Shown: positions 17,461-25,279 of the stretch, in pieces
Layout: every line of letters begins with the position of its first letter
How positions within the stretch are numbered: the stretch's first letter is position 1
Assembly: GCF_011009555.1 (NCBI RefSeq)
Contig: NZ_QXHD01000004.1
Span: forward strand, 3,300,150-3,364,149
Source of the DNA: Adonisia turfae CCMR0081
GTDB taxonomy: Bacteria > Cyanobacteriota > Cyanobacteriia > Phormidesmidales > Phormidesmidaceae
DNA length: 64,000 nucleotides
Direction of reading: 5' to 3'
The notes under the pieces: model-generated
Databases searched by the model: none
Seen by the model: the letters and a program-made list of their open reading frames with translations, nothing else
What the model was told of the DNA's origin: nothing
Translations under genes and position numbers: made by a program

Positions 17461-17506
17461 TAACAAAACCTAAAAGCAACTGACGCAGCTTTTAGCCCAA
17501 TTGTTA
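17461..17506. repeat. bulged inverted repeat
   Basis: TAACAA at 17461-17466 pairs with TTGTTA at 17501-17506, and CTAAAAGC at 17470-17477 with GCTTTTAG at 17488-17495. The nested, bulged shape recalls integron attC sites, but the conserved R-box heptamers are absent. Confidence 0.4.
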
Positions 17507-17627
17507 CGTCGCATTTTGTCGTAGCCCGGTAGGGTTCGATACATCGCACCGCTTCAACCCATTTCGCTCCTGACGATCCTCTCCTCGCTCCACAATCAAT
17601 CTCTACAACCAAAGCCCCAAACCAAAT

Positions 17628-17666
17628 TGGTGCGTTACGCGAAGTATCGCTAACACACCCTACCCG
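17628..17666. repeat. dispersed cyanobacterial intergenic repeat
   Basis: The segment reads GGTGCGTTACGCGAAGTATC then GCTAACACACCCTAC. Palindromic repeats of this kind (GGTGCGTTACGC...AGCG...ACACCCTAC) are scattered between genes in many cyanobacterial genomes. Only one copy is seen in this window. Confidence 0.45.
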
Positions 17667-17696
17667 TATCTGAAGATGGCTAAATAACTCGAATTG

Positions 17697-17878
17697 TTGA
17701 TCCCTTATTTTGCAGGCTACCCATGATAAGTATGCGAAGTTAGAGAAACCATTAACAGATACGGAAGTGTTGGATTGGGTATAGATATTTCTTAAAAGGA
17801 GATCGATTCTATAATAAGTGCTTCTTAGGGACCCATTATCGTCTGGAACAATATCTGTTATTTACTGAGGATGGCTAA
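17697..17878 (+). pseudogene. remnant of an unidentified gene just upstream of the pseudokinase
   Basis: One frame reads LILQATHDKYAKLEKPLTDT then EVLDW and meets TAG; one frame over, it continues YRYFLKGDRFYNKCFLGTHY then RLEQYLLFTEDG and stops at TAA 17876-17878, directly before the next ATG. The two parts together look like one protein-like sequence broken by a one-base frameshift. I do not recognise the family. The TAA-ATG junction suggests it was once translationally coupled to the pseudokinase gene. Confidence 0.35.
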
Positions 17879-20266
17879 ATGATCCTAAATCCTGTAGCAA
17901 CCACCATTCTCCGACGCCACTTACGCAGGTTGCCGTTATCTCAGCGCATATCACAGTATCAATCCCTGATGACGGTGAGTTGGCTCCAGACCGCTCTAGA
18001 GCAGATTAAACCAGAGGTTTTACCAGAAGAACCTCTCCCCGAGAACGTGAAGATACAAGATACCATTCAACCCCTGCCACCCTACTATCGTCAATACCGC
18101 TGTACCCAAGGCGATCCCCTCACCTGTCAAGAACATATTAGCCAGCCTGGCGAACCCACTAGCCTCATCTGTACTCAATGTTACTTTCCTGCATGGCTCG
18201 CTCCAAAACAACACCTTATCGGCAAACGAGGTGAATATGAAATTATTAAACCTCTGGGTCGCCGAGGCATTAGCCGCCTTTACGAGGGCATTAACCTAGA
18301 CACCGAAGATCCCATTATTATTCAAGAATTTCTTCTACCCTCACGATATTTTAATCAGGAAGAACAACGAAACTACCAAGAACAGTTCCTTGGCCTTGCT
18401 GGCATTACCCTGGCCGATGGGCGCTCCCAAGATATTAGAATTGTTGACCCTTTTGATACCATTGTCGATCAATCTGGAGATCGATGCTACTTAATCACCC
18501 TTGGCTTCAATCGTACCGCCACCCTAAATGAGTACTGCGCTCGCCATGGTCCCTTTAACGATTCCATGGTACGAGACCTGCTGAACCAGGCTCTCCAAAC
18601 CCTTATCTTTTTACACCAACAACGATTCGCCGTACCTACTGGTCAGGCTCAACAGGGCGTCATTCACGGTAATCTAAATCTCAATAGTTTGCTATGGGCT
18701 GCCAATACAAATGACAGTCCTCCCCAGGGATTTGTCTATCTTACCGACTTTCATATCTGGACCAATCTGTTTGACCCGGCCAGCCTCGAACGGGGTGATT
18801 TAGGTGCCCAGGATGAACTGAGTATTCAAGATGATTTACAATCCCTTGGGAAAGTAGCATTTTGGATACTACATGGCACTACCGTAGATGATCATGGTTA
18901 TCCCCTTAATCCTCGACTTAATCGCCACTGGCCTAAGTCTGTCGATAAAGAGTTAAAACAGTTTATTTGTCAGTTAATTGGCATTGAATCCACTTTTGAG
19001 AGTGCTGAGATAGCCCGTAATGAATTACTCAAACTCCCACCCAAGCCAGCCATTAATCAGATTGAGAAACGAGCAGCAGAAATATTGCCTACTCAAAAGC
19101 CATGGTACCGGCGAGTTATGCCCTGGCCCTTGCTCAGCTTTCTAGCATTAGCTGCCCTAGGTGGTCTAGTTTGGTGGTTCTTATGGCGATCTCAACGCGC
19201 ACAGGTTGCACAACGTGTCCCCTCTCCCTGTTGCCTCAAAGATGTGGACGGTATTCCCTCAGGTGAGTATACCTATGCCATCCCAGATTCGGCCTATTGG
19301 CAACCACTGTTTCAACCCACACCAAATAGTCAGGACCGCACCACCATCATTGATAACACACCAGGGCTGTTAGACCAAATCACCCAACAACAATCTAAGC
19401 TCTCTTTTAAGAGATATCATCCCAAAAATGACGATGAGACCAATCTTGCAAATACATCGATAGATGATGCAATTACAGCAGTTCGAACGGATCAAGCTGA
19501 CTTTGCTATCGTACCCATGCTCGCAAAATTACCTATTGATGTAACGGCTACCATCATCGCCTACGATAGCCTGGTACCCATTGTGGCATTTAGCTACTCT
19601 AAAAGAGATGACAGCTTACCAACAGCCCTGCGAGGCAAGATGACCATAGCCGAGCTAGAGAAATTATATACTAACGAAATCAATAATTGGGACAAGTTAA
19701 GTCCTGTAAACTTAGCTGTCAAACGTTATTGGCCCGACGATAAGACCAATCAAGAGATTTTTCAGCAGCTGTTTGTTGCTGATAGAGAAAATGGACCAGA
19801 GGCTAACGCATTAATTAACAAAAGCCAGTCTGCCGCCGAAACTCTGCCAATGCTGCCAATGTTCCGTCGCATTTTGCAGGATTTCGAAAGCAATGACACC
19901 GGCAGTATCGCGATCGCTCCCCTAAGCCAGGTCTTTGGTCAGTGCGCCGTATATCCTCTTGCTTTTGAGAAAAACCGTCAGGCTACAGCACCACTGATAT
20001 TTGATACAGGGGCAGTTGTCACGCCGGAAAGTGATTTGTGCGATCGCAAAGGCAGTTATTTTCCCCATGAACATGTCATTCGAGAACGCACCTATCCCTT
20101 GGCCTATCCCCTGGCCATTGTTTATCCTCTAGACAACACCCGATCAGCGATCGGAAAAAGTCTGGCAAAGCTCTTATTAACCCAAGAAAGCCAAACATAC
20201 CTAACAGCCTCAGGCATGGTATCCGTTTATCCACAACAAAAGTCAATCACCTCGACCTTTAGATAG
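17879..20266 (+). CDS. membrane pseudokinase fused to a phosphate-binding-like domain
   Basis: 795 residues. Residues 70-100 hold cysteines (RCTQGDPLTC, ICTQC) that could bind zinc. Residues about 112-405 follow a Ser/Thr kinase fold (YEIIKPLGRRGISRLYEGI), but the glycine loop is poor, the catalytic HRD is HGN (GVIHGNLNLNSLLW) and DFG is DFH (LTDFHIW), so catalysis is unlikely. A membrane helix lies at about 414-436. Residues 460-790 resemble a PstS-type binding protein (DDAITAVRTDQADFAIVPML; SDFIELY-like helices; a C-terminal AKLLLTQESQTYL). The binding domain would lie across the membrane. It could be a sensor for the injection locus to the left; that is inference. It has no strong ribosome binding site apart from GAGGA 10 bases upstream. 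Confidence 0.65.
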   Translation: MILNPVATTILRRHLRRLPLSQRISQYQSLMTVSWLQTALEQIKPEVLPEEPLPENVKIQDTIQPLPPYYRQYRCTQGDPLTCQEHISQPGEPTSLICTQCYFPAWLAPKQHLIGKRGEYEIIKPLGRRGISRLYEGINLDTEDPIIIQEFLLPSRYFNQEEQRNYQEQFLGLAGITLADGRSQDIRIVDPFDTIVDQSGDRCYLITLGFNRTATLNEYCARHGPFNDSMVRDLLNQALQTLIFLHQQRFAVPTGQAQQGVIHGNLNLNSLLWAANTNDSPPQGFVYLTDFHIWTNLFDPASLERGDLGAQDELSIQDDLQSLGKVAFWILHGTTVDDHGYPLNPRLNRHWPKSVDKELKQFICQLIGIESTFESAEIARNELLKLPPKPAINQIEKRAAEILPTQKPWYRRVMPWPLLSFLALAALGGLVWWFLWRSQRAQVAQRVPSPCCLKDVDGIPSGEYTYAIPDSAYWQPLFQPTPNSQDRTTIIDNTPGLLDQITQQQSKLSFKRYHPKNDDETNLANTSIDDAITAVRTDQADFAIVPMLAKLPIDVTATIIAYDSLVPIVAFSYSKRDDSLPTALRGKMTIAELEKLYTNEINNWDKLSPVNLAVKRYWPDDKTNQEIFQQLFVADRENGPEANALINKSQSAAETLPMLPMFRRILQDFESNDTGSIAIAPLSQVFGQCAVYPLAFEKNRQATAPLIFDTGAVVTPESDLCDRKGSYFPHEHVIRERTYPLAYPLAIVYPLDNTRSAIGKSLAKLLLTQESQTYLTASGMVSVYPQQKSITSTFR

Positions 20267-20460
20267 TCGTCCCTGAAAAACCTCAAAGCAGGCTCCGACT
20301 GGAAACTGATTTGTTGGATTCTTGAGAAAGAAACGGACTAACTTTCGTAAATTAAACCCACACGCCTGACTGACTGACATAAATGCCTATAACCCAGCAT
20401 ACATAAGGGTCAGCCAGAAAATGAGCAAAGCGCATGCAAAGCTGAAAATACCAAACCATC
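20267..20460. other. spacer before the IS remnant
   Basis: No gene recognised. It contains one further GCCTATAAC motif (20387-20395) as found before the cargo genes, and then merges into debris of a mobile element. Confidence 0.4.
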
Positions 20461-20571
20461 AGCTTGAGATGCATGTCACCCTCGACCCAACTGTATGATT
20501 TACTAAAAATACTCTTTTCATATCGGGCATTAAGCTTGAGATGCATGTCACCCTCGACCCAACTGTATGAT
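20461..20571 (+). repeat. 39-bp direct repeat, two copies
   Basis: Identical 39-bp segments lie at 20461-20499 and 20533-20571, starting AGCTTGAGATGCATGTCACC and ending CAACTGTATGAT. The second copy contains the start of the transposase remnant. The pair records a local duplication of the 5' end of the element. Confidence 0.9.
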
Positions 20572-20940
20572 CAATTGTTAACCTTCTTACGTCAACACAG
20601 CTGTTATAAAGACTTTCGGCATTTGAAAACGTTGGCTTGGATGGTCAGTGCGCTCATCTGTAGTGGCCAACTTAACCCCGCCGCTTGGGAGCCGTATGTC
20701 CCCAGTCGGACAACTCAGGCTCAAAGCTTTGAACGTCGATGGTCTCGCTTTTTCATGAATCGAGTCATCGATATCAAGGGATTGTATCTACCTCTGGTTT
20801 TGTTAGCACTCACTCACTGGCAGTCTCATTAACTGTATCTGGCGTTGGATACGACAGTGCTGTGGAATCGCTATTGTATGATTCACCTGTCGGTGGTCTG
20901 TTGTGGACGAGCGGTACCGCTTTTATGGCAGGTCTTGGTT
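20545..20940 (+). pseudogene. decayed DDE transposase fragment (IS4-like)
   Basis: The frame reads MSPSTQLYDQLLTFLRQHSC through ALTHWQSH, meets an in-frame TAA at 20830 and continues LYLALDTTVLWNRYCMIHLS then CGRAVPLLWQVL. The LALDTT segment with CGRAVPLLW is typical of IS4-like DDE transposases abundant in cyanobacteria; the Asp would be the first catalytic residue. The stop probably arose from CAA to TAA. The sequence ends abruptly near 20940 where it joins an unrelated ligase fragment on the other strand, so about two thirds of the transposase is missing. Confidence 0.7.
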
Positions 20941-21177
20941 ACGTCGGGGGGGATAGGCTGGGACTGCCACCACACCTGCATATAGACAGCCCATAAACGC
21001 GGCAATAAACTCTAACCCAGATGGGTAAAGTAACAGAGCACGATCCCCCACATTCACCCGCTGCCCCAGATAGGCTGCAATATTTTGAGCTTGTTGATCT
21101 AACTCTTGGTAGGTAAGTGTGCCGGATTCTACTTCACCGTCTTGTAACAAACATAAAGCCAACGGAGCAAGACGCCG
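20935..21177 (-). pseudogene. fragment of fatty acyl-AMP ligase (FAAL)
   Basis: About 80 codons on the minus strand encode LTYQELDQQAQNIAAYLGQR and ALLLYPSGLEFIAAFMGCLY then AGVVAVPAYPPRRNQ, the N-terminal signature of fatty acyl-AMP ligases that load lipids onto polyketide or peptide synthetases. A full enzyme has about 580 residues. The 5' side is cut exactly at the first CRISPR repeat and the 3' side is cut by the transposase remnant, so it is debris and cannot make an enzyme. Confidence 0.8.
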
Positions 21178-21354
21178 GTTTCCATTAGTTCGACTTCGAG
21201 AGAAGTCATGAGCATAACTCTGCAGTAACTGAAATCTCACAAAGCTTGCGTTTCCATTAGTTCGACTTCGAGAGAAGTCATGAGCTTGGTTTACGCCATG
21301 TGCGCGTAACCCGAGTTAAGTTTCCATTAGTTCGACTTCGAGAGAAGTCATGAG
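21178..21354 (-). CRISPR. orphan CRISPR array, three repeats and two spacers
   Basis: Three identical 35-bp repeats lie at 21178-21212, 21250-21284 and 21320-21354, separated by spacers of 37 and 35 bp. The repeat contains the hairpin GACTTC-GAGA-GAAGTC. Read on the minus strand it ends in ATGGAAAC, close to the ATTGAAAC handle of many type I and III arrays, so transcription is probably right to left with the leader at 21355 onward. No cas gene is visible in the window. The spacers differ from each other; their targets cannot be told without a search. Confidence 0.9.
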
Positions 21355-21889
21355 GGCCGGGTCCTAGAACCCTTATTCTGAGAGCATTATAGACCCCACT
21401 TTTCGTAGGGGGCAAGCTCATTCCCAAATACTTAAGAATCATTGGCAATTACCACCTGTGGAAAACGTCTAAAGCTCTTATGTGCCAATGCATTCGTGGG
21501 GTTCAACCAAAAAATAAGGGTTTCAGCGATCGCCTGACCCCCACGAATCGTCAAGCAAAGTAACTCAAACCCTATAAAATCGATCAGAAATCTGTCCTAA
21601 CCATTTCAGAACGCCCAAAATACCAATTTCCCTACCCCCTTGACTAGGCAGATCCTCAATGTATACCCTATGCCTAAGGTCCTCACCGACCCCACTACAG
21701 AGCACATAATTTAGCGCCACCGGCTGGTGCTGGTAACACCAAACCGGCGGCTTCACCCCCACGTTGCGGCGACAACCTGGGAGCGCAGGTTTATGGTACC
21801 TGTTGCCACCCCGGATTGCATATACACACGGGGTGGCTACTTTATGCGCTCTGGTTTCCTACCCGTTATCCATATGGAGATCAGAGCCC
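21355..21889. other. non-coding stretch right of the CRISPR array, possible leader
   Basis: No convincing gene. The first 100-150 bp would be the leader if the array is read on the minus strand. An inverted repeat (ATTCGTGGGG at 21492-21501, CCCCACGAAT at 21539-21548) and another (GCCACCCC at 21805-21812, GGGGTGGC at 21830-21837) are present. A 65-codon minus frame at 21565-21762 resembles no protein family I know. Confidence 0.45.
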
Positions 21890-22138
21890 ATGTTTATCGA
21901 CCCAACCCAGGGCGCAGGTGCGCCCACCGATCCGCCTAATCGTGAAGAGCGATTACCCGAGTATCAGTACGAGGATGTACGACTGATGATGCTTGGCCCC
22001 CTAAACGCTGTGCAAAATACCATTGCTACCCTATTCAAACTCAACTATGCCGAACCCAACGACTGGAGCCGTCCTCTGGCAACCGGTCGGCCCAATGAGG
22101 TGATGGCTATTTTGACCCGTCGAGTACGAGTAGATTAG
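21890..22138 (+). CDS. small protein of unknown function
   Basis: 82 residues from ATG 21890, starting MFIDPTQGAGAPTDPPNREE and containing EYQYEDVRLMMLGPLNAVQN. It is soluble and charged, with good codon use, and ends in RRVRVD. I do not recognise a named family. An in-frame upstream extension to 21764 crosses the GCCACCCC inverted repeat and looks non-coding. It precedes the UmuD-like gene by 120 bp, a gap that has a G-rich GGGGAGCAGGGGGGCAG-type repeat. Confidence 0.6.
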   Translation: MFIDPTQGAGAPTDPPNREERLPEYQYEDVRLMMLGPLNAVQNTIATLFKLNYAEPNDWSRPLATGRPNEVMAILTRRVRVD

Positions 22139-22258
22139 GAGCAGGGGAGCAGGGGGGCAGAGGGGCCGCAATATGCCGATCTCCCTTTCTCCCCTCTCTA
22201 CCCTTGGCAGAAAGCCACTGCATTTGATACAAATGAACTATCGTCATCCATCGTTCCC

Positions 22259-22576
22259 ATGGAATTTCCTATCCCAGGTGATGCCATCGAGCAGCGCCTT
22301 GACCTCAACCAGTACCTGATCAAACGCTCAGCCGCCAAATTTCTAATGCGAGTGGCCGACAATATGGCCACCCATGACGATGTCCAATCCGGCGATTTAC
22401 TCATCGTCGAACTGACAAGTCAGCGCTTACGCTATCGCTCCCTTACCGGTCAACCCGGCACCCTAGTCGTCGCTGTCCAAGACGGCGAACTGATGGTCAC
22501 CCGTTTAAGCACTGACGAATCACGTCCCATAGACCTCTGGGGTGTTGTCACATCCCTAATCCGTCAGTTCTCATGA
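22259..22576 (+). CDS. UmuD'-like protein lacking the self-cleavage residues
   Basis: 105 residues that align with E. coli UmuD from about Gly25 onward: [18 protein letters not shown] corresponds to FPSPAADYVEQRIDLNQLL. UmuD is the accessory subunit of translesion polymerase V and is activated by removal of its first 24 residues. Here those residues are absent from the gene. The nucleophile Ser in the SGDSM motif is Asn (VADNM), and the general-base Lys (TVKKL) is Thr (MVTRL). The protein is therefore a gene-encoded UmuD'-like form that cannot cleave itself or LexA-type partners. It lies 10 bp before a broken umuC, so it may be decaying with its partner. Confidence 0.75.
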   Translation: MEFPIPGDAIEQRLDLNQYLIKRSAAKFLMRVADNMATHDDVQSGDLLIVELTSQRLRYRSLTGQPGTLVVAVQDGELMVTRLSTDESRPIDLWGVVTSLIRQFS

Positions 22577-22586
22577 GGGTAACAAA

Positions 22587-23860
22587 ATGTTAGCCCTTGT
22601 AGATTGCAACGCCTTTTTCGTTTCCTGTGAAAGAGTCTTTCGGCCAGACCTGGAAGGTAAGCCAGTAGCGGTATTATCCAACAATGATGGCTGTGTTGTT
22701 GCCCGTTCTGCCGAAGCCAAAAAACTGGTTCCCATGCAGGCAACATTGTACTCCATTCGCCACCTGGTACAACAAAAATGCCTGCACGTTTTCTCATCTA
22801 ACCCGGTTCTCTACAAAGACATGTCTCGCTGGGTGATCGAGACCCTACAATAATTTAGCCCTGAAGTAGAACAATACTCCATTGACGAAGCCTTTCTCGG
22901 CCTGGGTGGCTTTACCCACCTGGATTTAACCGACTATGGCCACACCATTCGCCGCACCGTCAAGCAGTGGACCAATATTCCAGTATCTGTCGGCATCGCC
23001 CCCACCAAAACCCTGGCCAAGATCGCGGCCCATGTAGCGAAGCGATCGCAAACCGCCAACGGCGTCCTTAACCTCGAAACCATAGACGATGTAGACGGCT
23101 TGCTAGCAACTATCGATGTGGGCGAAGTCTGGGGCATTGGCCGTCGCAACAAAGCGAAGCTGCTTCAGGCAGGCATTAAAACCGCACTCCAGTTAAAGCA
23201 GGCACGAGATGGCTGGATCAAAAAACGATTTGGCATTTTTGGCCTGCGGACAGTGCTGGAACTGCGGGGCACCCCCTGCTTTGCCATGGAACCCGTGGCT
23301 CCGCCCAAAAAAATGCGCATTGTGTCACGATCCTTTGGCCACTTGGTCACTGAACTGTCTGATTTGAAAGAAGCGATAGCGAAGCGCTGACTTGTCAGTT
23401 CGCCACATACACCACCCGCTGTGCCGAAAAACTTCGCCAGGATAATCTGCTAGCCGGTTACTTTACCGTCATCATGCGCACCAGCTATTACCGAAAGGAG
23501 AACCAATATTCAGCCGCGCGAACGGTGCAGCTAGACCCACCCACTAACGACACGGGCCGATTAATTCAGGTTGCTATGCAGCTGGCAGAAATGGCCTACG
23601 AGCCCGGCTATGACTATCTCAAGGCAAAGGTGATTGTGCAGGCCGATGAAGTCCAAGGTAGCCTGCTGGGTGGACCAGTCCATAATGAAAAGCGAGCCCG
23701 ACTAATGGCAACGCTGGACCAGATTAATAGCAAGCTATCTCCGGACGCGGTGAAATATGGTGCAATGGGGCTGGCTCCGACATGGGGCATGCGGTCAGAG
23801 TATTTCTCCCAGTGTTACACCACCCATTGGGATGAGTTACCCCTGGTGACCATTGAGTAA
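22587..23860 (+). pseudogene. broken umuC (DNA polymerase V catalytic subunit)
   Basis: Y-family polymerase gene. The start [20 protein letters not shown] holds the first metal-binding Asp and the Y-family core, and YSIDEAFLGLG the second acidic pair. Two lesions break it. At 22851-22853 TAA replaces what would be CAA (ETLQ-stop-FSPEVEQ). At about 23380-23391 an insertion of probably 11 bp (GAAGCGCTGAC or a shifted equivalent) moves the frame, so the first part ends at 23390 and the coding sequence resumes at QFATYTTRCAEKLRQDNLLA and runs to 23860. Sense parts are otherwise well kept, which points to recent inactivation. Confidence 0.85.
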
Positions 23861-23875
23861 TGCTTTCCATTCCCA

Positions 23876-23907
23876 CAAAAAAGCCCCTACCCTGTTGGCA
23901 GAGGCTT
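23876..23907 (-). terminator. minus-strand intrinsic terminator
   Basis: On the minus strand GCCTCTGCC, a short loop and GGGTAGGGGC are followed by TTTTTT. It lies 130 bp after the stop of the secreted repeat protein and probably ends that transcript. Confidence 0.7.
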
Positions 23908-24038
23908 GGAGTATGTATGTAGGAGAGTCTGATGAGAAAAAAGGTGCCCTGAAAATAATGAAGCTTCACAGATTAACGGAGTCTGTACCGGGCACCCAAG
24001 CCTGTTAGAGCTTAGTACCGCAACAGCTCAGCAATCTG

Positions 24039-24551
24039 TTAGCGGATAGACTTAGTACGAGCATCCAGAGCATCTAGCCGAGCTTCCTGGATGTTGTCGA
24101 TAGCTTTTGTCCGGGCATCCAACGCTTCCAAACGAGCGGCTTGAATATCCTCAACCGCTTTGGTTTGGTTGTTGAGGTGCTCAAGACGTAGCTTGTGAAC
24201 GCTGTTCTTAGTGCGAGCATCCAGAGCATTTAGACGTTCAGCTTGGATATTTTCAACAGCTTTAGTACGAGCATCCAGAGCATCTAGCCGGGCTTCTTGA
24301 ATGTTATCGATAGCCTTGGTGCGGGCATCAAGCGCATCCAGACGAGCGGCTTGGATATCTTCGATGGCCTTAGTCTGGTTGTTGAGATGCTCAAGGCGTA
24401 GCTTGTGGACGGAATTCTTAGTGCGACGGTCGAGTGCTTCGAGGCGGGCTTCTTGGATATTGAAGTTAGCGGGCTCAATGGCGGAGGCAACGGGTGCGAT
24501 CGCAGCGGAAGCAACGAGAACAGTTAAAGCGGAAAGAAGTGTGCGTTTCAT
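24039..24551 (-). CDS. secreted helical repeat protein
   Basis: 170 residues. The start MKRTLLSALTVLVASAAIAP then VASA is a signal peptide, so the mature protein begins near IEPANF. The rest consists of repeats of about 18 residues (IQxARLxALDxRTKAxxN) with two variant copies (VHKLRLEHLNNQTKA). The order of variants A-B-A-A-A-B-A-A suggests duplication of a multi-unit block. Every unit is predicted helix, acidic and basic in regular phase, so the protein should form a long rod or coiled coil outside the cytoplasm. I know no function. It lies opposite to umuC and beside a DUF4278 gene on the same strand, each with its own terminator. Confidence 0.7.
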   Translation of the reverse strand: MKRTLLSALTVLVASAAIAPVASAIEPANFNIQEARLEALDRRTKNSVHKLRLEHLNNQTKAIEDIQAARLDALDARTKAIDNIQEARLDALDARTKAVENIQAERLNALDARTKNSVHKLRLEHLNNQTKAVEDIQAARLEALDARTKAIDNIQEARLDALDARTKSIR

Positions 24552-24712
24552 GGTTAAAGCTCCTTGGGAATCAGTGAATGAACTTCATTGATTACAAGAA
24601 TGCCGGGGCTAGCTGAACGCTATCTGACCGATACCTGAAGGTTGGTTAAGGCGTTTCTGAGATTGGCTGAGTAACTGTGGTGACGGGCATCACAGGTGTC
24701 TCAAGAGCCAAT

Positions 24713-24742
24713 AAAAAAGCCCCTGACACTGCTGTCAGAGGC
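24713..24742 (-). terminator. minus-strand intrinsic terminator
   Basis: GCCTCTGACA-gcag-TGTCAGGGGC followed by TTTTTT on the minus strand, 36 bp after the DUF4278 gene. Confidence 0.8.
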
Positions 24743-24777
24743 CGTTCACTGTGCTGTATCGAACGTTGGAATTTGGC

Positions 24778-24957
24778 TTAGCCGCTGTAGCGAATGCCGC
24801 GATAGGTGAGGCTACGAGCAGCAGACTGAGCAGGCATGGCCTTGGGGGCTCTCATTTTGAAGGTGCGACCCATAAAGGACAGCTCAGTATTGGTTTCGAT
24901 GGTTTCAATAGTCTGGGCAGAGGGAGTGTAGGATGCACCAAGATGAGTGAGTTTCAT
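24778..24957 (-). CDS. DUF4278 miniprotein
   Basis: 59 residues, translated here from the minus strand: it starts MKLTHLGASYTPSAQ and ends LTYRGIRYSG. These two ends are the hallmark of DUF4278, a small cyanobacterial family of unknown function in which an MKLTYxGxxY start and an LxYRGxxY end recur. An AGGA ribosome binding site lies 11 bases before the ATG, and a strong terminator follows the stop. The hydrophilic middle (TNTELSFMGRTFKMRAPKA) shows no other feature. Confidence 0.75.
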   Translation of the reverse strand: MKLTHLGASYTPSAQTIETIETNTELSFMGRTFKMRAPKAMPAQSAARSLTYRGIRYSG

Positions 24958-25249
24958 AGATAAAGTCCTGATAGGTGTGTGAGTGTGTCGGTGGGCGTTC
25001 GAACTCCGAGGGGGTGGATGAACGTTGTTTTGTTTGTTCTGAGTAGGGAAACAGCGGGCTGCCTATCAATTCCGATGGACGTTTTGTGATCGTTGTTACA
25101 GGTGGATGTGCGATCGCTCACTTTCGAGCCATCCCTTTTCTGCCTACGCGATACTACAGCCTCGCTTCAAATAAGAAGCCCTCCACGGACACTAAGGTTC
25201 ACGGAGGGCTTCGGGTTAGATATAGAGGGTGCCTAAAATTAGGAAAGTA
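24958..25249. other. spacer between DUF4278 gene and IS element
   Basis: No gene seen. It contains the promoter region of the DUF4278 gene and one GC-rich hairpin at 25175-25212 close to the IS end. Confidence 0.4.
25175..25212 (-). terminator. terminator-like hairpin
   Basis: GAAGCCCTCC at 25175-25184 pairs with GGAGGGCTTC at 25203-25212. On the minus strand it is followed by TTATTT. Its gene, if any, was separated by the IS insertion at 25250. Confidence 0.4.
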
Positions 25250-25275
25250 ATAGGGTGCGGCTCTTTTTAAGTAAA
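25250..25275 (+). repeat. left terminal inverted repeat of the IS
   Basis: Begins ATAGGGTGCGGCTCTTT and matches the reverse complement of 26906-26931 at 24 of 26 positions. Confidence 0.9.
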
Positions 25276-25279
25276 GCAA

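Larger units (their letters stand above)
17259..17696. other. intergenic patchwork
   Basis: No convincing gene. It holds a hairpin at about 17373-17390 (GGCATGGAATTCATTCCATG), a bulged hairpin at 17461-17506, and a dispersed-repeat-like segment near 17630-17665. A minus-strand frame at 17343-17612 has no family resemblance, odd composition and no ribosome binding site, so it is left out. Confidence 0.5.

Noticed and set aside
17528..17545. GGTTCGATAC as a tRNA T-arm
   Set aside because: No acceptor stem, D-arm or anticodon arm can be built around it.
17343..17612. 89-codon minus-strand frame
   Set aside because: It covers hairpins and repeat-like DNA, has no ribosome binding site and no family resemblance.
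20267..20460. GCCTATAAC at 20387 as the leader of a third cargo gene
   Set aside because: No MYEQ-type start or RPEA motif follows; the site is inside mobile-element debris.
21565..21762. 65-codon minus frame right of the CRISPR array as a cas remnant
   Set aside because: No Cas motif is seen; composition looks non-coding.
24301..24591. plus-strand frame opposite the secreted repeat protein
   Set aside because: It is the mirror of the repeat coding sequence and has no independent signal.
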